Origin: Cordilura impudica
Taxonomy: Eukaryota > Arthropoda > Insecta > Diptera > Scathophagidae
Direction: 5' to 3'
DNA: 64,000 nucleotides
Assembly: GCA_963682025.1 (NCBI GenBank)
Contig: OY821517.1
Coordinates: forward strand, 52,526,162 to 52,590,161
The position numbers were made by a program, and so were the translations under genes. Below, in pieces: positions 44,901-57,065 of this stretch (positions are counted from its first letter, which is position 1; each line of letters opens with the position of its first letter). The notes beneath the pieces were generated by a model, which had not been told where the DNA came from, made no database searches, and saw only the letters and a program-made list of their open reading frames with translations.

Positions 44901-46644
44901 TAAAATTTAATGTATAAAATTCCTTTATTTCGAAATAAAGAATAAGGAATTCAACAAAAATTTCAAATATTGTAAAATGCAATACTATGTGATGCATATG
45001 AATTTGTTTTAAATAACGAACAAAAAAAAAAATATTTTTTTTTCCATATTTAATCGCTATTTAAAATTTTTGTAACCTATTAATTTTTTTATTTTTCTTA
45101 TTGCGTACCATAAAATGTTGTGAAAGATTGATTTATATATGGCGCCCCAACCTGCCAGTCGAACATGAGGTAATAAACATGGACAAAATATTTTATTTGC
45201 ATAAAAGTTTTTCTAAAAGTAACCGGATTTTAAGGCCTTTCAAGAACCGTATTTCGTTTTTCCGAAACAAAATGTTACCTTAGCCATATAGATTTAATAA
45301 AGTAAATTAAAATTGAATTTGGCTCTTCCTTAAATCTCAATCCATAAAATAAATCGTTTATAACTGACATACATGTACGATTGACAAATTCATTGAAATA
45401 TATCAAAGCACGCTTCTGACGAAGCTTTACCAATGACCTAAATATGCTGCATTGAATTTTTGTCAGTCTTATAATATTTCAAAAAGTCTTCTCAGTTTAC
45501 TAAAGCCGATGACGTTGATAATTATGTGCTGTTTTGAAGACTTGAATGAAGTAGCAGATAAGCATTAGTCGATATCGTTCTGACGACCTCATTCAAATAT
45601 TTTTAAAATAAACTAGTCGCCATTTATTTTAGTAACAAAACCTAAATGCGTCAAATAACAAAATACAATTTTAGAAAATATTTGCAAAACTTATAGGCAA
45701 ATATATGCACAACTGTTTAGGAGAACAATATAAGTATTAATAAGTTTCGATATAAAATATTACAGTTAATGTGAGTAAATACAAATAAAAAAAATGTAGG
45801 CACAAATGTTATCGCTATCAATACAATAATAATTTCAAAATGGCTAATTTAATAAAAGCAATGTCAATAAGGAAATAGCGATAACGCGTAGATCATTTAT
45901 CATGTGATGGATGAGACAGAAAAACCCAGCATAAATTTTTAAAGCCGATTGTCATCACTATGTGCTCTAGAAGTAATTAGTTTTATTAATATAGAGGTTA
46001 TAAGACTAATTCATTAACTTATTTCCATGACCTTGAATGTAAAGTTTTATGAACTAGATTATAATTTGCAGCAGCTGACGAAAATCATAGGATAAGCTGC
46101 ATTAAGTGAAATAATATTACGCTGTGACTTCTTTTCTACTACTTTCTAAAAAAAATGATGAAGTAAAAAAACTCTTAAAAAATGTTTTCTAAAAAATATG
46201 AAGAAGTAAAGAAAAATTCCCTATTATCCTCCAAAATAAAATAAAGACTTTCTACATAACTGCGTCTTAGCTTACGTGTTAAATTTGTTTTTATTTATTT
46301 ATTTCATTTACTTCTTTTGTTCCCTGCACAACAAAACTAAGAGTCATATAATTAAAGTACAGGATCGGTATAATGTGATGCATAATATATAATTTTTAAT
46401 AAAAATAAGACAACAAAAATTATTTTTAAAAATTGGAAAATATGTTTCCTGAAATGTAGTTCCAAAAACGTATGAACTGTGAATCGAGCTGCCATTCGGA
46501 GACCAAACTTTTATGCTTTATTTGAATTATAGAATTATTTCTTTTTGCAGGCTTACGTGATAGCTAAAATGATAAAATACAATTTTTTAAATATAACTTT
46601 TCTTACTTTACATTGGGCATTAACTATTTTGCATTTTAAGTTCG
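44901..46644. other. Unassigned AT-rich sequence
   Basis: About 1.7 kb. Short frames such as 45101-45283 have no recognisable domains. No repeat boundary, RNA gene or promoter that I can support. Confidence 0.5.
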
Positions 46645-47160
46645 ACTATTTATACCCGTGCTGATGTTTGGAACTACCAAAAATATTTGACGTAGACCAA
46701 CCTTTTATTTTAGTGATCGACTCTGAATCATTCTTTGATTCGATTTAGCGATGTCCGTCCGTCCGTCTTTCTGTCATCAAACCGCCTGAAATGGTCGTAA
46801 ATATATGTCTGCTATACTCACTAATCAGTAGTCCAGAAATAAATCCTCTAGGAACATTCTTAGACATAGTCCCACGATCTTAACTTAAATCTATAAAAAA
46901 AAAAAAAATTGTAATAATTTTTTTTTGAAATTTGGTTAATATATGTTCCTTGAGAAAACAAAGTGACTTTGCTAAATATGATCACGATCAATCCATTTGT
47001 GGAACCAGTCCCCCATGTAAAAATATCATCATATATGAATTTTCTCATACCTACACGCCACAAAATAATTACTTATTTACTTACTTATATACTTTACTTA
47101 TTCTTATTTCCAATAGGCAACCTAGCAAAGTTCGATCTATAATTTTCTTACTTATTTTTT
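46645..47160 (-). repeat. C-family repeat, copy 9 (shortened)
   Basis: Begins near GTTCGACTATTTATACCCGT and contains ACCAAAAATATTTGACGTAG, GATGTCCGTCCGTCCGTC, and the terminal GATCTATAATTTTCTTACTT. The middle third is deleted relative to copy 3. Confidence 0.75.
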
Positions 47161-47773
47161 ATGTAATGTGACCCGATAAACTCGAAAAACGACGTGTCAT
47201 TTTTTTGTGAACAAGTGTTATGTGATTTTTTCGGTAGTACTTAGACTGTTTGGCATGAAAGAATAAAGAATTTTTTAGTAATAAAATTTTTTTATGATCT
47301 CTTTTTTGTATGTAAATATTGAAGTCTGTAATGTAATAATTATAACTGTTTATCTTTACATATTTTTAAATATATTTATGATTCAAAATAAAAAATATTT
47401 TAACATAATCGGAGTTAAACAGATAGCAAAACTTCAAATCGGTTGATTAAAAATCGACAAATATCCAAAGTCGGTTAATATCAGGAACAGTCATCCCAAT
47501 TCGCCGAATTAGTGAGAGCAATCAGCTAATGCCGCTGTATAAGATTTATTTGCGGCAACCCAAGTCGATCGTGCTTTCAAAAAGTGCACGGATTCTTTAC
47601 TGCAAAGTGAAACTACACTGTGCCTTGCCGCCACAAGACTGACTTCATCCACACCAACTTTGAATACTTAGCTTATTTAATTTACGAATTAGTTGGGAAT
47701 TGTAAGTGGGCTGTGTCTGTATGCGTTTGCTTATGTAATTCAAAGCTGGTGTGATTATTGTCATCAGAGAGTG
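47161..47773. other. Unassigned sequence
   Basis: The second half (47500-47660) is less AT-rich than its surroundings and includes a 37-codon plus-strand frame (MPLYKIYLRQPKSI...). This could be a fragment of something real, but I do not recognise it. Confidence 0.35.
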
Positions 47774-48535
47774 TTTATACCCTATACCACTATGTGGTTT
47801 GGGTATAATGACTTTGTGCTGCTGTTTGTAACTACCAAACTATTTGACCTAGACCCATCTTTTACTATACCGATCGAATCAGAATCACTAACTGATTCGA
47901 TTTAATGATGTCCGTCCGTCCGTCCGTCTGTGTGTCCATATAAACTTTTAATCAAACTGCAGGTCGCAAATATGAATATATTTTGATGAAATTTGGCATA
48001 TAAGCTTCTATCGGCCATAGAATGAATGCTATTGAAATTGGTGAGAATCGCTCCATGTTCAGACCTATCCCCCATACAAATGACCCCTATGAAATCGACA
48101 TAAATTGCCATAAGATCCAAATTGTCATATAGATCTTACTCAAATTGGGTTTGTATGCGTTTATTACATCCACTAATGAGTAGTCCAAAAAATGATCCCT
48201 ATGGGACAACTCTTAGTCATAGGCCCCATATAGAGCTGCTTCCCAATCTTCACTTAAATATATCAAAAAACAAAAATATTGCACTGATTCTTCTCAAATA
48301 TTGTTTGTGTATTTTTTTGCAAAATACAAGAGACTTTACCAAACATGGTCAGGATCGGTCCAATTTTGGGCCTAGTCCCCATATAGACATAGCATCCGAT
48401 ATGAACTTTTTCATATCTGCAGCCAAAAAAAATAATAAAAATCCCACTCAAATTTGGTTTATGCTTATTTTCTATGACCAGTTAGTTGGTCCTATGAGAT
48501 AGGGTCTCTAACCGACTATAATTTTCTTACTTGTT
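47774..48535 (-). repeat. C-family repeat, copy 10 (full length)
   Basis: Starts TTTATACCCTATACCACTAT and ends CCGACTATAATTTTCTTACT TGTT, complete at both termini when compared with copy 3. It carries GATGTCCGTCCGTCCGTCC and TCCCTATGGGACAACTCTTA. Confidence 0.85.
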
Positions 48536-48589
48536 TTCCTCTACTAAAATGAATACTAAAAAATAAATTATGTAAAAATAATTGTAAAT

Positions 48590-49425
48590 AAATAGTTTAG
48601 TGGATGCAATTTACGACCCTCTTACAGACCAATATATTTACTTTCGTCTGTTAGTAAAATTTTTAAGAGAAAATTATAAAAGAACAGCTTACTAAAATGA
48701 AATGCCATGAATAGAATTCTTCCATCGCAACAATATGGATTTAGAAGGGAACAAGTACCTCATAATAGAGGTATGGTACTATCGGTCATCAAATCGGCTT
48801 TTGATTTTGTTTGACACAATGGACTTATTTTTAAGCTTAAAGTTTTAATTTCCGACAGTGTTTCTTAAAATTGTTCCAAATTTTCCAGCGAAGGGATCGT
48901 ATTACGTTTATACTAAACAGACAGGTAAGAGCTAAATGTGCCAAAATGCTTGCACGTGAAAAACTTCTCTACTAACTAAAGCTCCTTAAAACTAACGTTC
49001 TTTCTGGTCATTTGTCAGGAAAGTAAATGACAATGCGCTTCTTTCGGAACGTTGCAGTCAGTCCATTTACCGATTCGGTGAAATTGGAGTTAGTAATGAT
49101 TTCTCACTATACGTGTCATTTAAGAGTTCCAAAGCGTTTCAGGTAAACGGAGGGATAGCGCAAGGTTTTACTCTTTCTCCTTCAGTTTTTCTTATTATTC
49201 TTTAAGACATTCCATGTCAAACTTCCAATCCTATGTATTCTTATCAGACGACAGCAATATTTATCATTTGTCTTCGCTAAGCCTTAGGAAAATTGGGGTC
49301 ATGAAACAAGATAAAAATGACACACTCAATCAACACCTTTTAAAAATCTCTGAGTGGGATGAAGTGAACAGGGTCGATGTTAATGGTGTTAAACTGGTAA
49401 TACATACGGCATTTTTTTATTAGCC
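48590..49425 (+). pseudogene. LINE reverse-transcriptase fragment (plus strand)
   Basis: Frame-broken plus-strand translation gives MNRILPSQQYGFRREQVPHN and VLSVIKSAFDF (48708-48810), then VNGGIAQGFTLSPSVFLIIL (49143-49205, the GxxQGxxLSPxLF block), SDDSNIYHLSS (the YADD-box region) and LLKISEWDEVNRVDVNG. Stops and frameshifts make it dead. It is related to the minus-strand LINE that follows, meeting it near 49430. Confidence 0.75.
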
Positions 49426-49430
49426 AACAC

Positions 49431-50046
49431 TCAGGGGATGCGCCCTAAAAATGCAGTGCATTATGTTGATATCATCAAAATAGGTTATGGGAAGGACGAA
49501 AGAGGGAAAGAGTGTTTGTGGTATTTGCCTTAAATTTTATTAAATTGGGGAGTTTATTCCGCATACGGCTTAAACGAATTTGCTCTGTAATGCACTGTGC
49601 GGTCAACTGGTAAAGTAGACTACAAAGTGATGTGATCTACAAGAGAAGCGGATAGAGCGTACTAAATCTCGAGAAAAGGTTCGCTAATCTCAGAAGAATA
49701 TATCCCATGGTAGTATATAAAGAACAGTGTTACACAACCCACATTTCGACGATGTTCCAATGAATAAATAGAGATAAATACCCTACTGTCATTATTTAAT
49801 GTCTATGCCGTCCTTAGTACATGATCCAGTAGCTCCAATATAGACCTTGAAGCTCCCGCCCATACATGGGAGTTGTATTCCATTTATAGAATAGTTGTAT
49901 TCCATTCAGGGATATCAGAAGGAGTGAAGGAATTTTTACACCATTTGAGAAAACCAAGACACTTGAATGCTTCTTTCGACACTTGAAAAATAAGTTCATT
50001 CCATCAAACATCAAGAGTATCCGATTGCTCAATACCTATACCATTA
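49431..50046 (-). pseudogene. LINE 3'-region fragment (minus strand), interrupted by mariner
   Basis: Resembles 51380-51990: shared landmarks include AAAATAGGTTATGGGAAGGA, GGGGAGTTTATTCCGCATAC and ATGCTTCTTTCGACACTTGA. The decayed protein corresponds to the LINE thumb and C-terminus. The mariner at 50049 is inserted into it, and the sequence continues at 51356. Confidence 0.7.
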
Positions 50047-50048
50047 TA

Positions 50049-51353
50049 AAGGGTGATTTTTTTAGCTATTATCTTTTTGGCAACACTGGTTTAAACAGCT
50101 GACGCACGTTTCGTGTTTTGTTTCATTGTCAAATATCTTCAGTTTGGTCTATAATTTAACCATGAATCGTCTTACAAACGAACAACGCTTGCAAGTTGTT
50201 GAATTTTATTATCAAAATGCGTGCTCTGTTAAGAAAGTTCATCGCGCGCTTCTTCCATTTTATGGTCAGTTTAATCGACCCAATGAAGCGGCTATTCGGG
50301 CTATTGTGACTAAATTTCGCAACAAATTTACATTGTTGGACATTAAACCACCAACAAGCTTACGTAGAATGCGAACTGAAGAAAATATCGCAGCTGTATC
50401 GGCCAGCGTTAATGATGACCATCAATTATCGATTCGTCGCCGTTCGCAGCAATTGGGCCTCTGTTACTCAACAACGTGGAAAATTTTGCGGAAGGATTTA
50501 GGTGTGAAGCCTTTCAAAATACAGCTGGTGCAAGAATTGAAGCCGAACGACCTACCGCAACGTAGAATTTTTGGTGAATGGGCTCTTGGAAAGTTGGCCG
50601 AAGATCCACTTCTTTACCGAAAAATTGTGTTCAGCGACGAAGCTCATTTTTGGCTCAATGGGTACGTAGATAAGCGGAATTGTCGATTTTGGAGTGAATA
50701 TCAGCCAGAAGCATTGGAAGAGCTACCAATGCATCCAGAAAAAGTCACAGTTTGGTGCGGTTTATGGGCTGGTGGCATCACTGGACCGTACTTCTTCAAA
50801 GATGATGCGAATCGTAACATAACTGTGAATGGTGAGCGCTACCGAGAGATGATATCCAACTCTTTTTTGCCCAAAATGCAAGAGCTTGACTTGCATGACA
50901 TGTGGATTCAAGAAGACGGTGCCACATGCCACACAGCACGCGCAACAATGGACTTATTGAGAGGCGAGTTCGGTGAACATTTTATTTCACGTTTGGGACC
51001 GGTCAATTGGCCGCCTAGATCGTGCGATTTAACGCCTTTAGACAATTTTTTGTGGGGCTATGTTAAAGCTCATGTCTATACAGACAATCCCGCTTCAATT
51101 GACGTATTGGAAGACAACATTGAAGCATTTATTCGTGAGATACCGGCCGAATTGTTGGAAAGAGTATGCCAAAATTGGACTAAGCGGATGGACCATTTGA
51201 GGCGCAGTCACGGTCAACATTTGCATGAAATAATCTTCAAACATTAAATTGTATGGACCGTACTATCGATTCAAATAAAGATTTCATGCATTTTTCTGAA
51301 TTTTATGTGTGTTTTTTGGAAAACCTTCCTATAGCTCTTAAAAAATCACCCTT
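50049..51353 (+). mobile_element. mariner-family transposon with intact transposase (element 1)
   Basis: 1,305 bp. Terminal repeats AAGGGTGATTTTTT at 50049 and inverted at 51353 are flanked by TA (50047-50048 and 51354-51355), the Tc1/mariner target. The inner parts of the ends diverge, so the TIRs are short. It is inserted in a LINE fragment. Confidence 0.92.
50162..51247 (+). CDS. mariner transposase, DD41D type (rosa-like), uninterrupted
   Basis: 361 residues starting at MNRLTNEQRLQVVEFYYQN. An in-frame upstream ATG at 50126 exists, but the start at 50162 matches the second mariner exactly. The N-terminal paired-like helix-turn-helix DNA-binding region covers about residues 1-115 (SIRRRSQQLGLCYSTTWKIL is the second HTH). 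Catalytic residues: D in VFSDEAHFWLNG (~160), D in IQEDGATCHTARA (~255) and D in SCDLTPLDNFLWGYVK (~297), with 41 residues between the second and third. DD41D is the signature of the rosa group of mariners. Q-to-E next to the second aspartate and Y-to-N after the third differ from element 2. The reading frame is complete, so a functional protein is possible. Cut-and-paste transposition is the family role. Confidence 0.9.
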   Translation: MNRLTNEQRLQVVEFYYQNACSVKKVHRALLPFYGQFNRPNEAAIRAIVTKFRNKFTLLDIKPPTSLRRMRTEENIAAVSASVNDDHQLSIRRRSQQLGLCYSTTWKILRKDLGVKPFKIQLVQELKPNDLPQRRIFGEWALGKLAEDPLLYRKIVFSDEAHFWLNGYVDKRNCRFWSEYQPEALEELPMHPEKVTVWCGLWAGGITGPYFFKDDANRNITVNGERYREMISNSFLPKMQELDLHDMWIQEDGATCHTARATMDLLRGEFGEHFISRLGPVNWPPRSCDLTPLDNFLWGYVKAHVYTDNPASIDVLEDNIEAFIREIPAELLERVCQNWTKRMDHLRRSHGQHLHEIIFKH

Positions 51354-51355
51354 TA

Positions 51356-52745
51356 TATACCGATGACATTATTGAATCCAGGGCCATATGGGTCAACAAA
51401 TAACAAACCCCCGCTTTACCCCACTCGGAGATTGCTAACAACACTCACCGGATGTCCCTACAAATGCAGTGAATTGTGTTGATTTCAGGAAAATAGGTTA
51501 TGGGAAGGAGGAGAGAGGGAGTAGTGCTTGTGGATATTTGACTTAAATTTTATTAGATTATAACTGTCAGGAAGGACCTGTGCGGGGAGTTTATTCCACA
51601 TAAGCCTAGTTCGACTGACATACGAATTTTCTCTGTAATGCGTTCTGAGGTCAACTGGACAGTAGACTACAAAAGAATATTTTCCATGGTATTATCTTAT
51701 CTGCTACACAACCCACATTCCGATGAGTCAATTGAGTTGAGTTGTTCCAATGTGTCAATTGAGTCGGATACCATACTGTCATTGATGAGCGCCAACGCAC
51801 TCCTTTGCACACGGTCCAGTAGCTTCAAATTAGTCTTTGAAACTCCTGTCCATATATGGAGGTTGTATTCCATTTTCGGTCGGATGTAAGTTGTATAGAT
51901 TTTAGAAAACCAAGACACTCGAATGCTTCTTTCGACACTTAAAAACATGCACGTTCCAACGAACATCATATTAAATTCTCATGGCTAGAACATCTAGAGT
52001 TTCCGATTCCTCAATACTTTTTGCCCCCAAACCTCCTACAAGTTAAGAAAAATTCATGGCAAATGTTGCTGTCATCTGCGCAAGAGTATAAAGAATTGAA
52101 GGTTTGACCAACAAGGTCATTTAGAAAGACAAGGAAAACAGAGGGAGAAAGAACAGAACCTCGGGGTACCCCTGAATTTAGCTGAAACTCAATGAGAACC
52201 CCGGCAATAACAACAATTATTGTGCGGTCTCTGAGAAAACTCAATATAAATCGAGAGAAATCAGTGCCGACAACAAATGCATCCAAATTATACCAGTGGA
52301 AATATCTCGGAAATATCTGAAGTAACCACTTTACTGTCACCAAAATTGTGAATGAATCAACTCCAGCGCTCAGAAGAAAGAGCTAAGAGCACTCCCGTAG
52401 AATGATTTCTGCGGAAACCATACTGCCCATTCCATACTGTCTATATCCCTGAATTTAGCTGAAATTCATTGGATGAGACCCCGGCAATAAGAGCACTTAT
52501 TGTTCGGTCTCTGAGAAAATTCGCAATTGGACTGTAATTTTCAGCCTTTTCAGCGATCGGTTGGACATTGACAAGTTTCCAGCAAGAAGGAAAGACTCCC
52601 GTGCAGAACGAAGAGCTGAAAAAGTTGGCCAGTGGACTACGCAGCGATGACGAGTACTGTATCAGCGCCGTCCCAGGAGCTTTATTTTAGCTGAGATCCG
52701 AAATAACCTTCTTAACTGCACGAGTTGGGAAGAATTTTTTAGATA
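51356..52745 (-). pseudogene. LINE reverse-transcriptase and C-terminal region (minus strand)
   Basis: From high to low coordinates the broken frames give CTGVFPSCWKLVNVQPIAEK (about 52605-52545), FLRDRTI (present twice, near 52500 and 52235), LNSGVPRGSVLSPSVFLVFL (about 52185-52125), a YADD-region variant SCADDSNICH (about 52085), SVERSIRVSWFSKIYTTYIR and LLDRVQRSALALI (51930-51800). The C-terminus GINSPHR (about 51590) corresponds to the W-N-S-L-P region. A partial internal duplication occurs at ~52130-52240/52440-52520. The element belongs to the Jockey/R1-like set of LINEs by its box sequences; the clade is not determined. Confidence 0.8.
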
Positions 52746-55204
52746 TAGTACAAGATACTCCTTCAAGTTCGGGTTGTGGTTGATCATTATGCGGCACCAC
52801 GCATTTTTACTGAAAAAAGTGGAGTATTTTTTAGTCGTAAGCCGATAATTATATGCTTATGTTATTTTTTTTTGTGGCCTAGTGTTGTTATTCCATTATT
52901 CGACAAACTTCGTATCATTTGAATACAGTTTGACGCAATTCTCAATGACAATTTCAAGTCATTTTGGGATCATTAAATATTTTTTTAATTTGTTTTTGTT
53001 TTTGTGCTTTTCTCGTTAAGACTTAAATACAAATTCAATATTAAATATTTGTTTATCTAAAATAATCTATCAATATAAAATACACGTTTTTGATAATTTA
53101 AATATGTATTTTAATTAACCTTCAACACATAAACGAGTACATTCGAAGTCTAACATATGTATTTTCGGTAGTTTTGTTTTCACTTAATCAAACTGATCAA
53201 AAAAATATCTAACAATTCTATTGTTTTCCATTTTGAAATATCAGAAAAAGAAAAAAAAAAAACAAACTTAAATAAATATTGTTAGCTTAAATTGATACAC
53301 ATTTATTATACGAAATAAAAACGCAAATATTTACTAAACATTTTTCAACATAAAATAATAACCAATAAAATATTAGAGTTGCGATATATTCTGATCGAAC
53401 ACACTCTTTACCGGCGGTAAACAAATACAAACTTGTAAAAGATTAGACGTCATTTTGACATTATTCTACAAAACCACAGAGGCTTATTGTTGTTAGTGTG
53501 TTTTATTATCCGATCGTTTTAAGTCAAACAGCTGTCTGTGTGATGATGATGACACAACTGCCAACAACCAAATTGTTTAAATAAACTACAAAACTTATCT
53601 ACCATACTTGAAATTCTACTCTAATGTAGTTGTCAGTGAGCACTGTGTCCAATTTAATTATGGTGGTTAAAAATGTTTGTAGACCGTTAAAAATACTCCA
53701 CATACTTGTTTTAACGTAATATTTACTGTAATTTCTTACTCTTTTGAATGAGGCTCTGTCATTCTCTGGCTCTCTCTTCTCAAAAATGTGTTGAGTTTCC
53801 CCTACTGTTTTGTTTTTTGTGTCGTTTTTTTTTTTTTGAACACAAACCAGTTTTGAGTTTGAAGCTTTGAAAACAAGTTTTTAAATTTAAAATGTTACAC
53901 CTATATGATGCAACGCCTCTGTAAAAGGAGGAGCTTTAAATAACTTGTAATCGTGTTCAACACATGCATAAGTAACTGAAGGAAAAGAAAAAAAATAAAC
54001 AATATCTTTAATCACGTTTTGTTTGTTATTGTTTGTTTGTTTGTTTTTTTTTTCTTTATTAACCAAGATGGTGTCAAAACACCGCAAAAATGGTGGACAG
54101 CTTTTGTGGCAAGTTTATTAGATTGACAAGATTGAAATGGATTTGGCTACAATTGGTTTGGTTTGGTTGGCTTATGTGAATAGCGAATTATTCTACATCA
54201 TTCCTGGAAAATTGAAACATATTTCAAACTTCAGTTCACTGCTTGATTGTTACTGCTAATAACACAACTAAAAACAACCAAAAAAAAAAAAAAGAACATG
54301 AACGAACATACAATGGATGGCATTTTGCTTCAATAACTGTCTGAAAAACATTTGTATTCGCAGTGTTGTTCGTATTGATCATGATGGTTTCATTTTATAT
54401 GAATTCTTAGAAATATCAATTGTTTTATTTTGATGTCTTGCAGTAGTTAGAGGCGAGTAGAAATTTAATGGTTGTCACAATGACAGAGCCAAGCTTAGAT
54501 GTGGTGGTTGTAAAGAGAAATATGTCAGATTTGACAGCTTCATTAGTTTGACCACGTTTTATTTTATTTATTTATTTTTTTTTTTTGAAAGGCATCTAAC
54601 TAACAGTTCATTTAAGCTCAATATTGCCCACATATTAATAAGTATTTTATCTTTAAACTTAATTAGTTTGAAGAGCTACACTCATCTGCTGTCTCCTCTG
54701 AAATACCTACATATAAGTTAAAAAGTTTTCACAAATTTTACGATTTAACAAAAAGCCCATTTCAAAATGATGATCCATTATATCCACACAGTAAGTGAGA
54801 CTAAATTAAGTGTGGCTCATATTTTAACTGTCTCACGCAAGCACTTACCCTGTCCGCTTAAGTCGAACATGGGCTACCACTAATACAATCATGCGTCTTT
54901 TACTGTGCAACCTTTAGTAAATGGTATTTTTGCTTATTGCTTTACGTTATGATGATCATTAAAAGCTTTAATGGAAATTATCTTGTTAAAATTACAAATA
55001 ACATGAGCATGAGGCAATAAAAAATTAAAAAGGCATGCATTGGTCTTCCATTTACTCACTAAAAAAATTACAGTGGTTTATGTGGTGTATCGAGAAATTA
55101 TATGTTTGACTAGGCCCAATAATATTGAAGAAGTCGTTTTAATATTTCAATATTTCAACATGTGTAAGTGTTCCCAAAAAATAAATGGAAAGAAAGATTT
55201 CTTT
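52746..55204. other. Unassigned AT-rich sequence
   Basis: About 2.5 kb with oligo-A/T tracts and no recognisable repeat ends or coding domains. The best candidate in the window for non-repetitive intergenic or intronic DNA. Confidence 0.5.
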
Positions 55205-55470
55205 TGAAACAAGTAAGAGTGTTAAATTCGGCTGTGTCGAATCTTTGATACCCTCCACCTCGGTTTGAGTATTGATAATATATAGAAACAAAATGTTTGA
55301 AAAAGTAAACAATTTGTTAAATTTACTACCAAATTATTTCAGCAAATACACTGATTTTTTTTTAGCATTTTTGGAGATATCTCCATATTTTACACCATAT
55401 CTTGACACAGTGATGCCCGATTTAAAATACCAACATGCTCGTAGTAACGACAAACAATAGTTTAGTTTAT
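55205..55470 (+). repeat. D-family repeat, copy 5 (5' part)
   Basis: Starts AACAAGTAAGAGTGTTAAAT TCGGCTGTG, then TGATACCCTCCACCTCGGTT, and includes CACAGTGATGCCCGATTTAA and ACCAACATGCTCGTAG. It lacks the tetranucleotide tract and 3' end found in copy 1. This is the clearest D-family 5' terminus. Confidence 0.75.
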
Positions 55471-55995
55471 TTATTTATGAATTCCCATACAACAAGATTT
55501 ATAATCTTATAATAAAGGAGCTTGAAGTAGAAAATTTTAACAAAATTGTTTTAAAAAAATATAATAAATGTAAATATAAAAATATTAAATAATTTAAAAA
55601 AAAAATAACATATTATAACCAAAAATGTTAATACAAATATTAATAAATAAAATAATATACAAAATAAAAATAAACAAAAATCTTATATATTAAAAGAATT
55701 TATGAATAAACTTTGCATTCAAGGTTTTTTTCAATATTTTGCTTCTCTCAAACCTCTATAACTAGAGTCCTAATTAACGTAGGCTGTTGAAATAGGTCTA
55801 AGAACACTCAGTGGATCAAGCTCCTTCTTTTGAGCTATTAACTGCTTAAATTTTGGGTTTGAGGAAAGTTATGCGTGGACAATCAACTTTACTTTTACTG
55901 TACGTTAACTTCTCTTGGCAAATTTTGGCATTACCGTACGTTAACTTCTCTTGGCAAATTTTGGTATTATATTATAAAAATTAATATAATATAAT
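55471..55995. other. Unassigned AT-rich sequence
   Basis: Mostly A/T. A 29-30-bp direct repeat containing CGTTAACTTCTCTTGGCAAA occurs at about 55902 and 55937. It may be the interior of the Helitron-like element whose 3' end follows. Confidence 0.45.
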
Positions 55996-56026
55996 ATAAT
56001 GCTGCGGAGCAGCAGGGGTCCTCTAG
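55996..56026 (+). mobile_element. Helitron 3' terminus (family C)
   Basis: A strong hairpin GCTGCGGAGCAGC (56001-56013) is followed after nine bases by CTAG (56023-56026) and T, the standard Helitron 3' end. The 5' end could not be located. Confidence 0.6.
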
Positions 56027-56104
56027 TAGTTAAATAAAAAATATAAAATATAAACGGATCAGGAAAAAAAAAAAAAGAAATAAAAAAAATAAGAAAAAGG
56101 ATCA

Positions 56105-57065
56105 GCTAAAAAATTTAAAAAGTTCCCTCTTAAAATGATGCATTGCGTTGCTTATAATTTTAATGGACGATGGTAGCGAATTCCAAAGACATATTGAAGT
56201 GACATAAAATTGCTATTTGGATACTAAATATTGGTATCTAATGTACATTATGTCATGATTTCTAGCCGTGCGCATAAAAACGAGTCTGTCATACAGATAT
56301 GTTGACTGATGTGTACGTACAACTTTATATAGGAACAGTAGTGTCTTTATCTTTAACAAATTTTCAAATGTTACTCCGTAAAGTTTTTCGAGTAGTACGA
56401 AATCGGGTCATATTTTCGAATATTGAAAATATATCTTAAAATTGCATTAAAAGCTTTTATATCTTTTATAATCAGTGCTTGCATATATTTTGCAGCCATA
56501 TAGTAGAGTTGGCATAAGATTTGTTTTTGCAAGCAAAAATCGAATGTTAAGGGGGGTTATATGTTGTGTATTCCATAACGTTCTAAGCATTGAGTAAGTT
56601 CTCCCAGCAGCAGAAGTAATATGATTAGACCATGTGAGATTATCATTAAAAATAATACCTAGATTTTCAGGTGTTGACACGATTTCAATTTTCTGATTAT
56701 TTAACATAATCAATGGTTCAAAAGACAGTGTCATTGTTCTTCTTGTAAAAATCAAACACTTTGACTTAGAGAGGTTTGCACTTGCCCATGTATAAATCTT
56801 ATTAAGATCTGAATTTAATTTTGCAACGCAATCATTTATGCTGCTTATACCAGTAGTTATACTTATATTTATAACTGAACATCGTCAGCATATATGTGTA
56901 CATTGCACAACAATAATGGTTCTACTAGGTCATTCACGTAGATGGTAAAAAGAAGAGGTCCCAGTATTGATCCTTGGGGTACGCCCTTCATAATATTACA
57001 ATATTATTTTAACTTTACCCAGGTAAATGGTTTATTTTGTTGAATGACCGTAGTTTCAAAAGACA
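56105..57065 (-). pseudogene. LINE reverse-transcriptase fragment (Jockey/CR1-like)
   Basis: Minus-strand reading gives KGVPQGSILGPLLFTIYVND (about 56995-56935), HIYADDVQ (about 56900-56878, catalytic DD), VSTPENLGIIFNDNLTWSNH, RFLLAKTNLMPTLLYGCKIY and, after a frameshift near 56445, ICLWNSLPSSIKI and FKRELFKFFS at the C-terminus (about 56105). A different family from the LINE at 49-53 kb. The 5' part is missing, and the Transib insertion lies about 10 bp from its upstream edge. Confidence 0.85.

Noticed and set aside
47500..47660. Possible host exon in a less AT-rich patch
   Set aside because: Only a 37-codon frame without recognisable domain or convincing splice sites; kept as unassigned.
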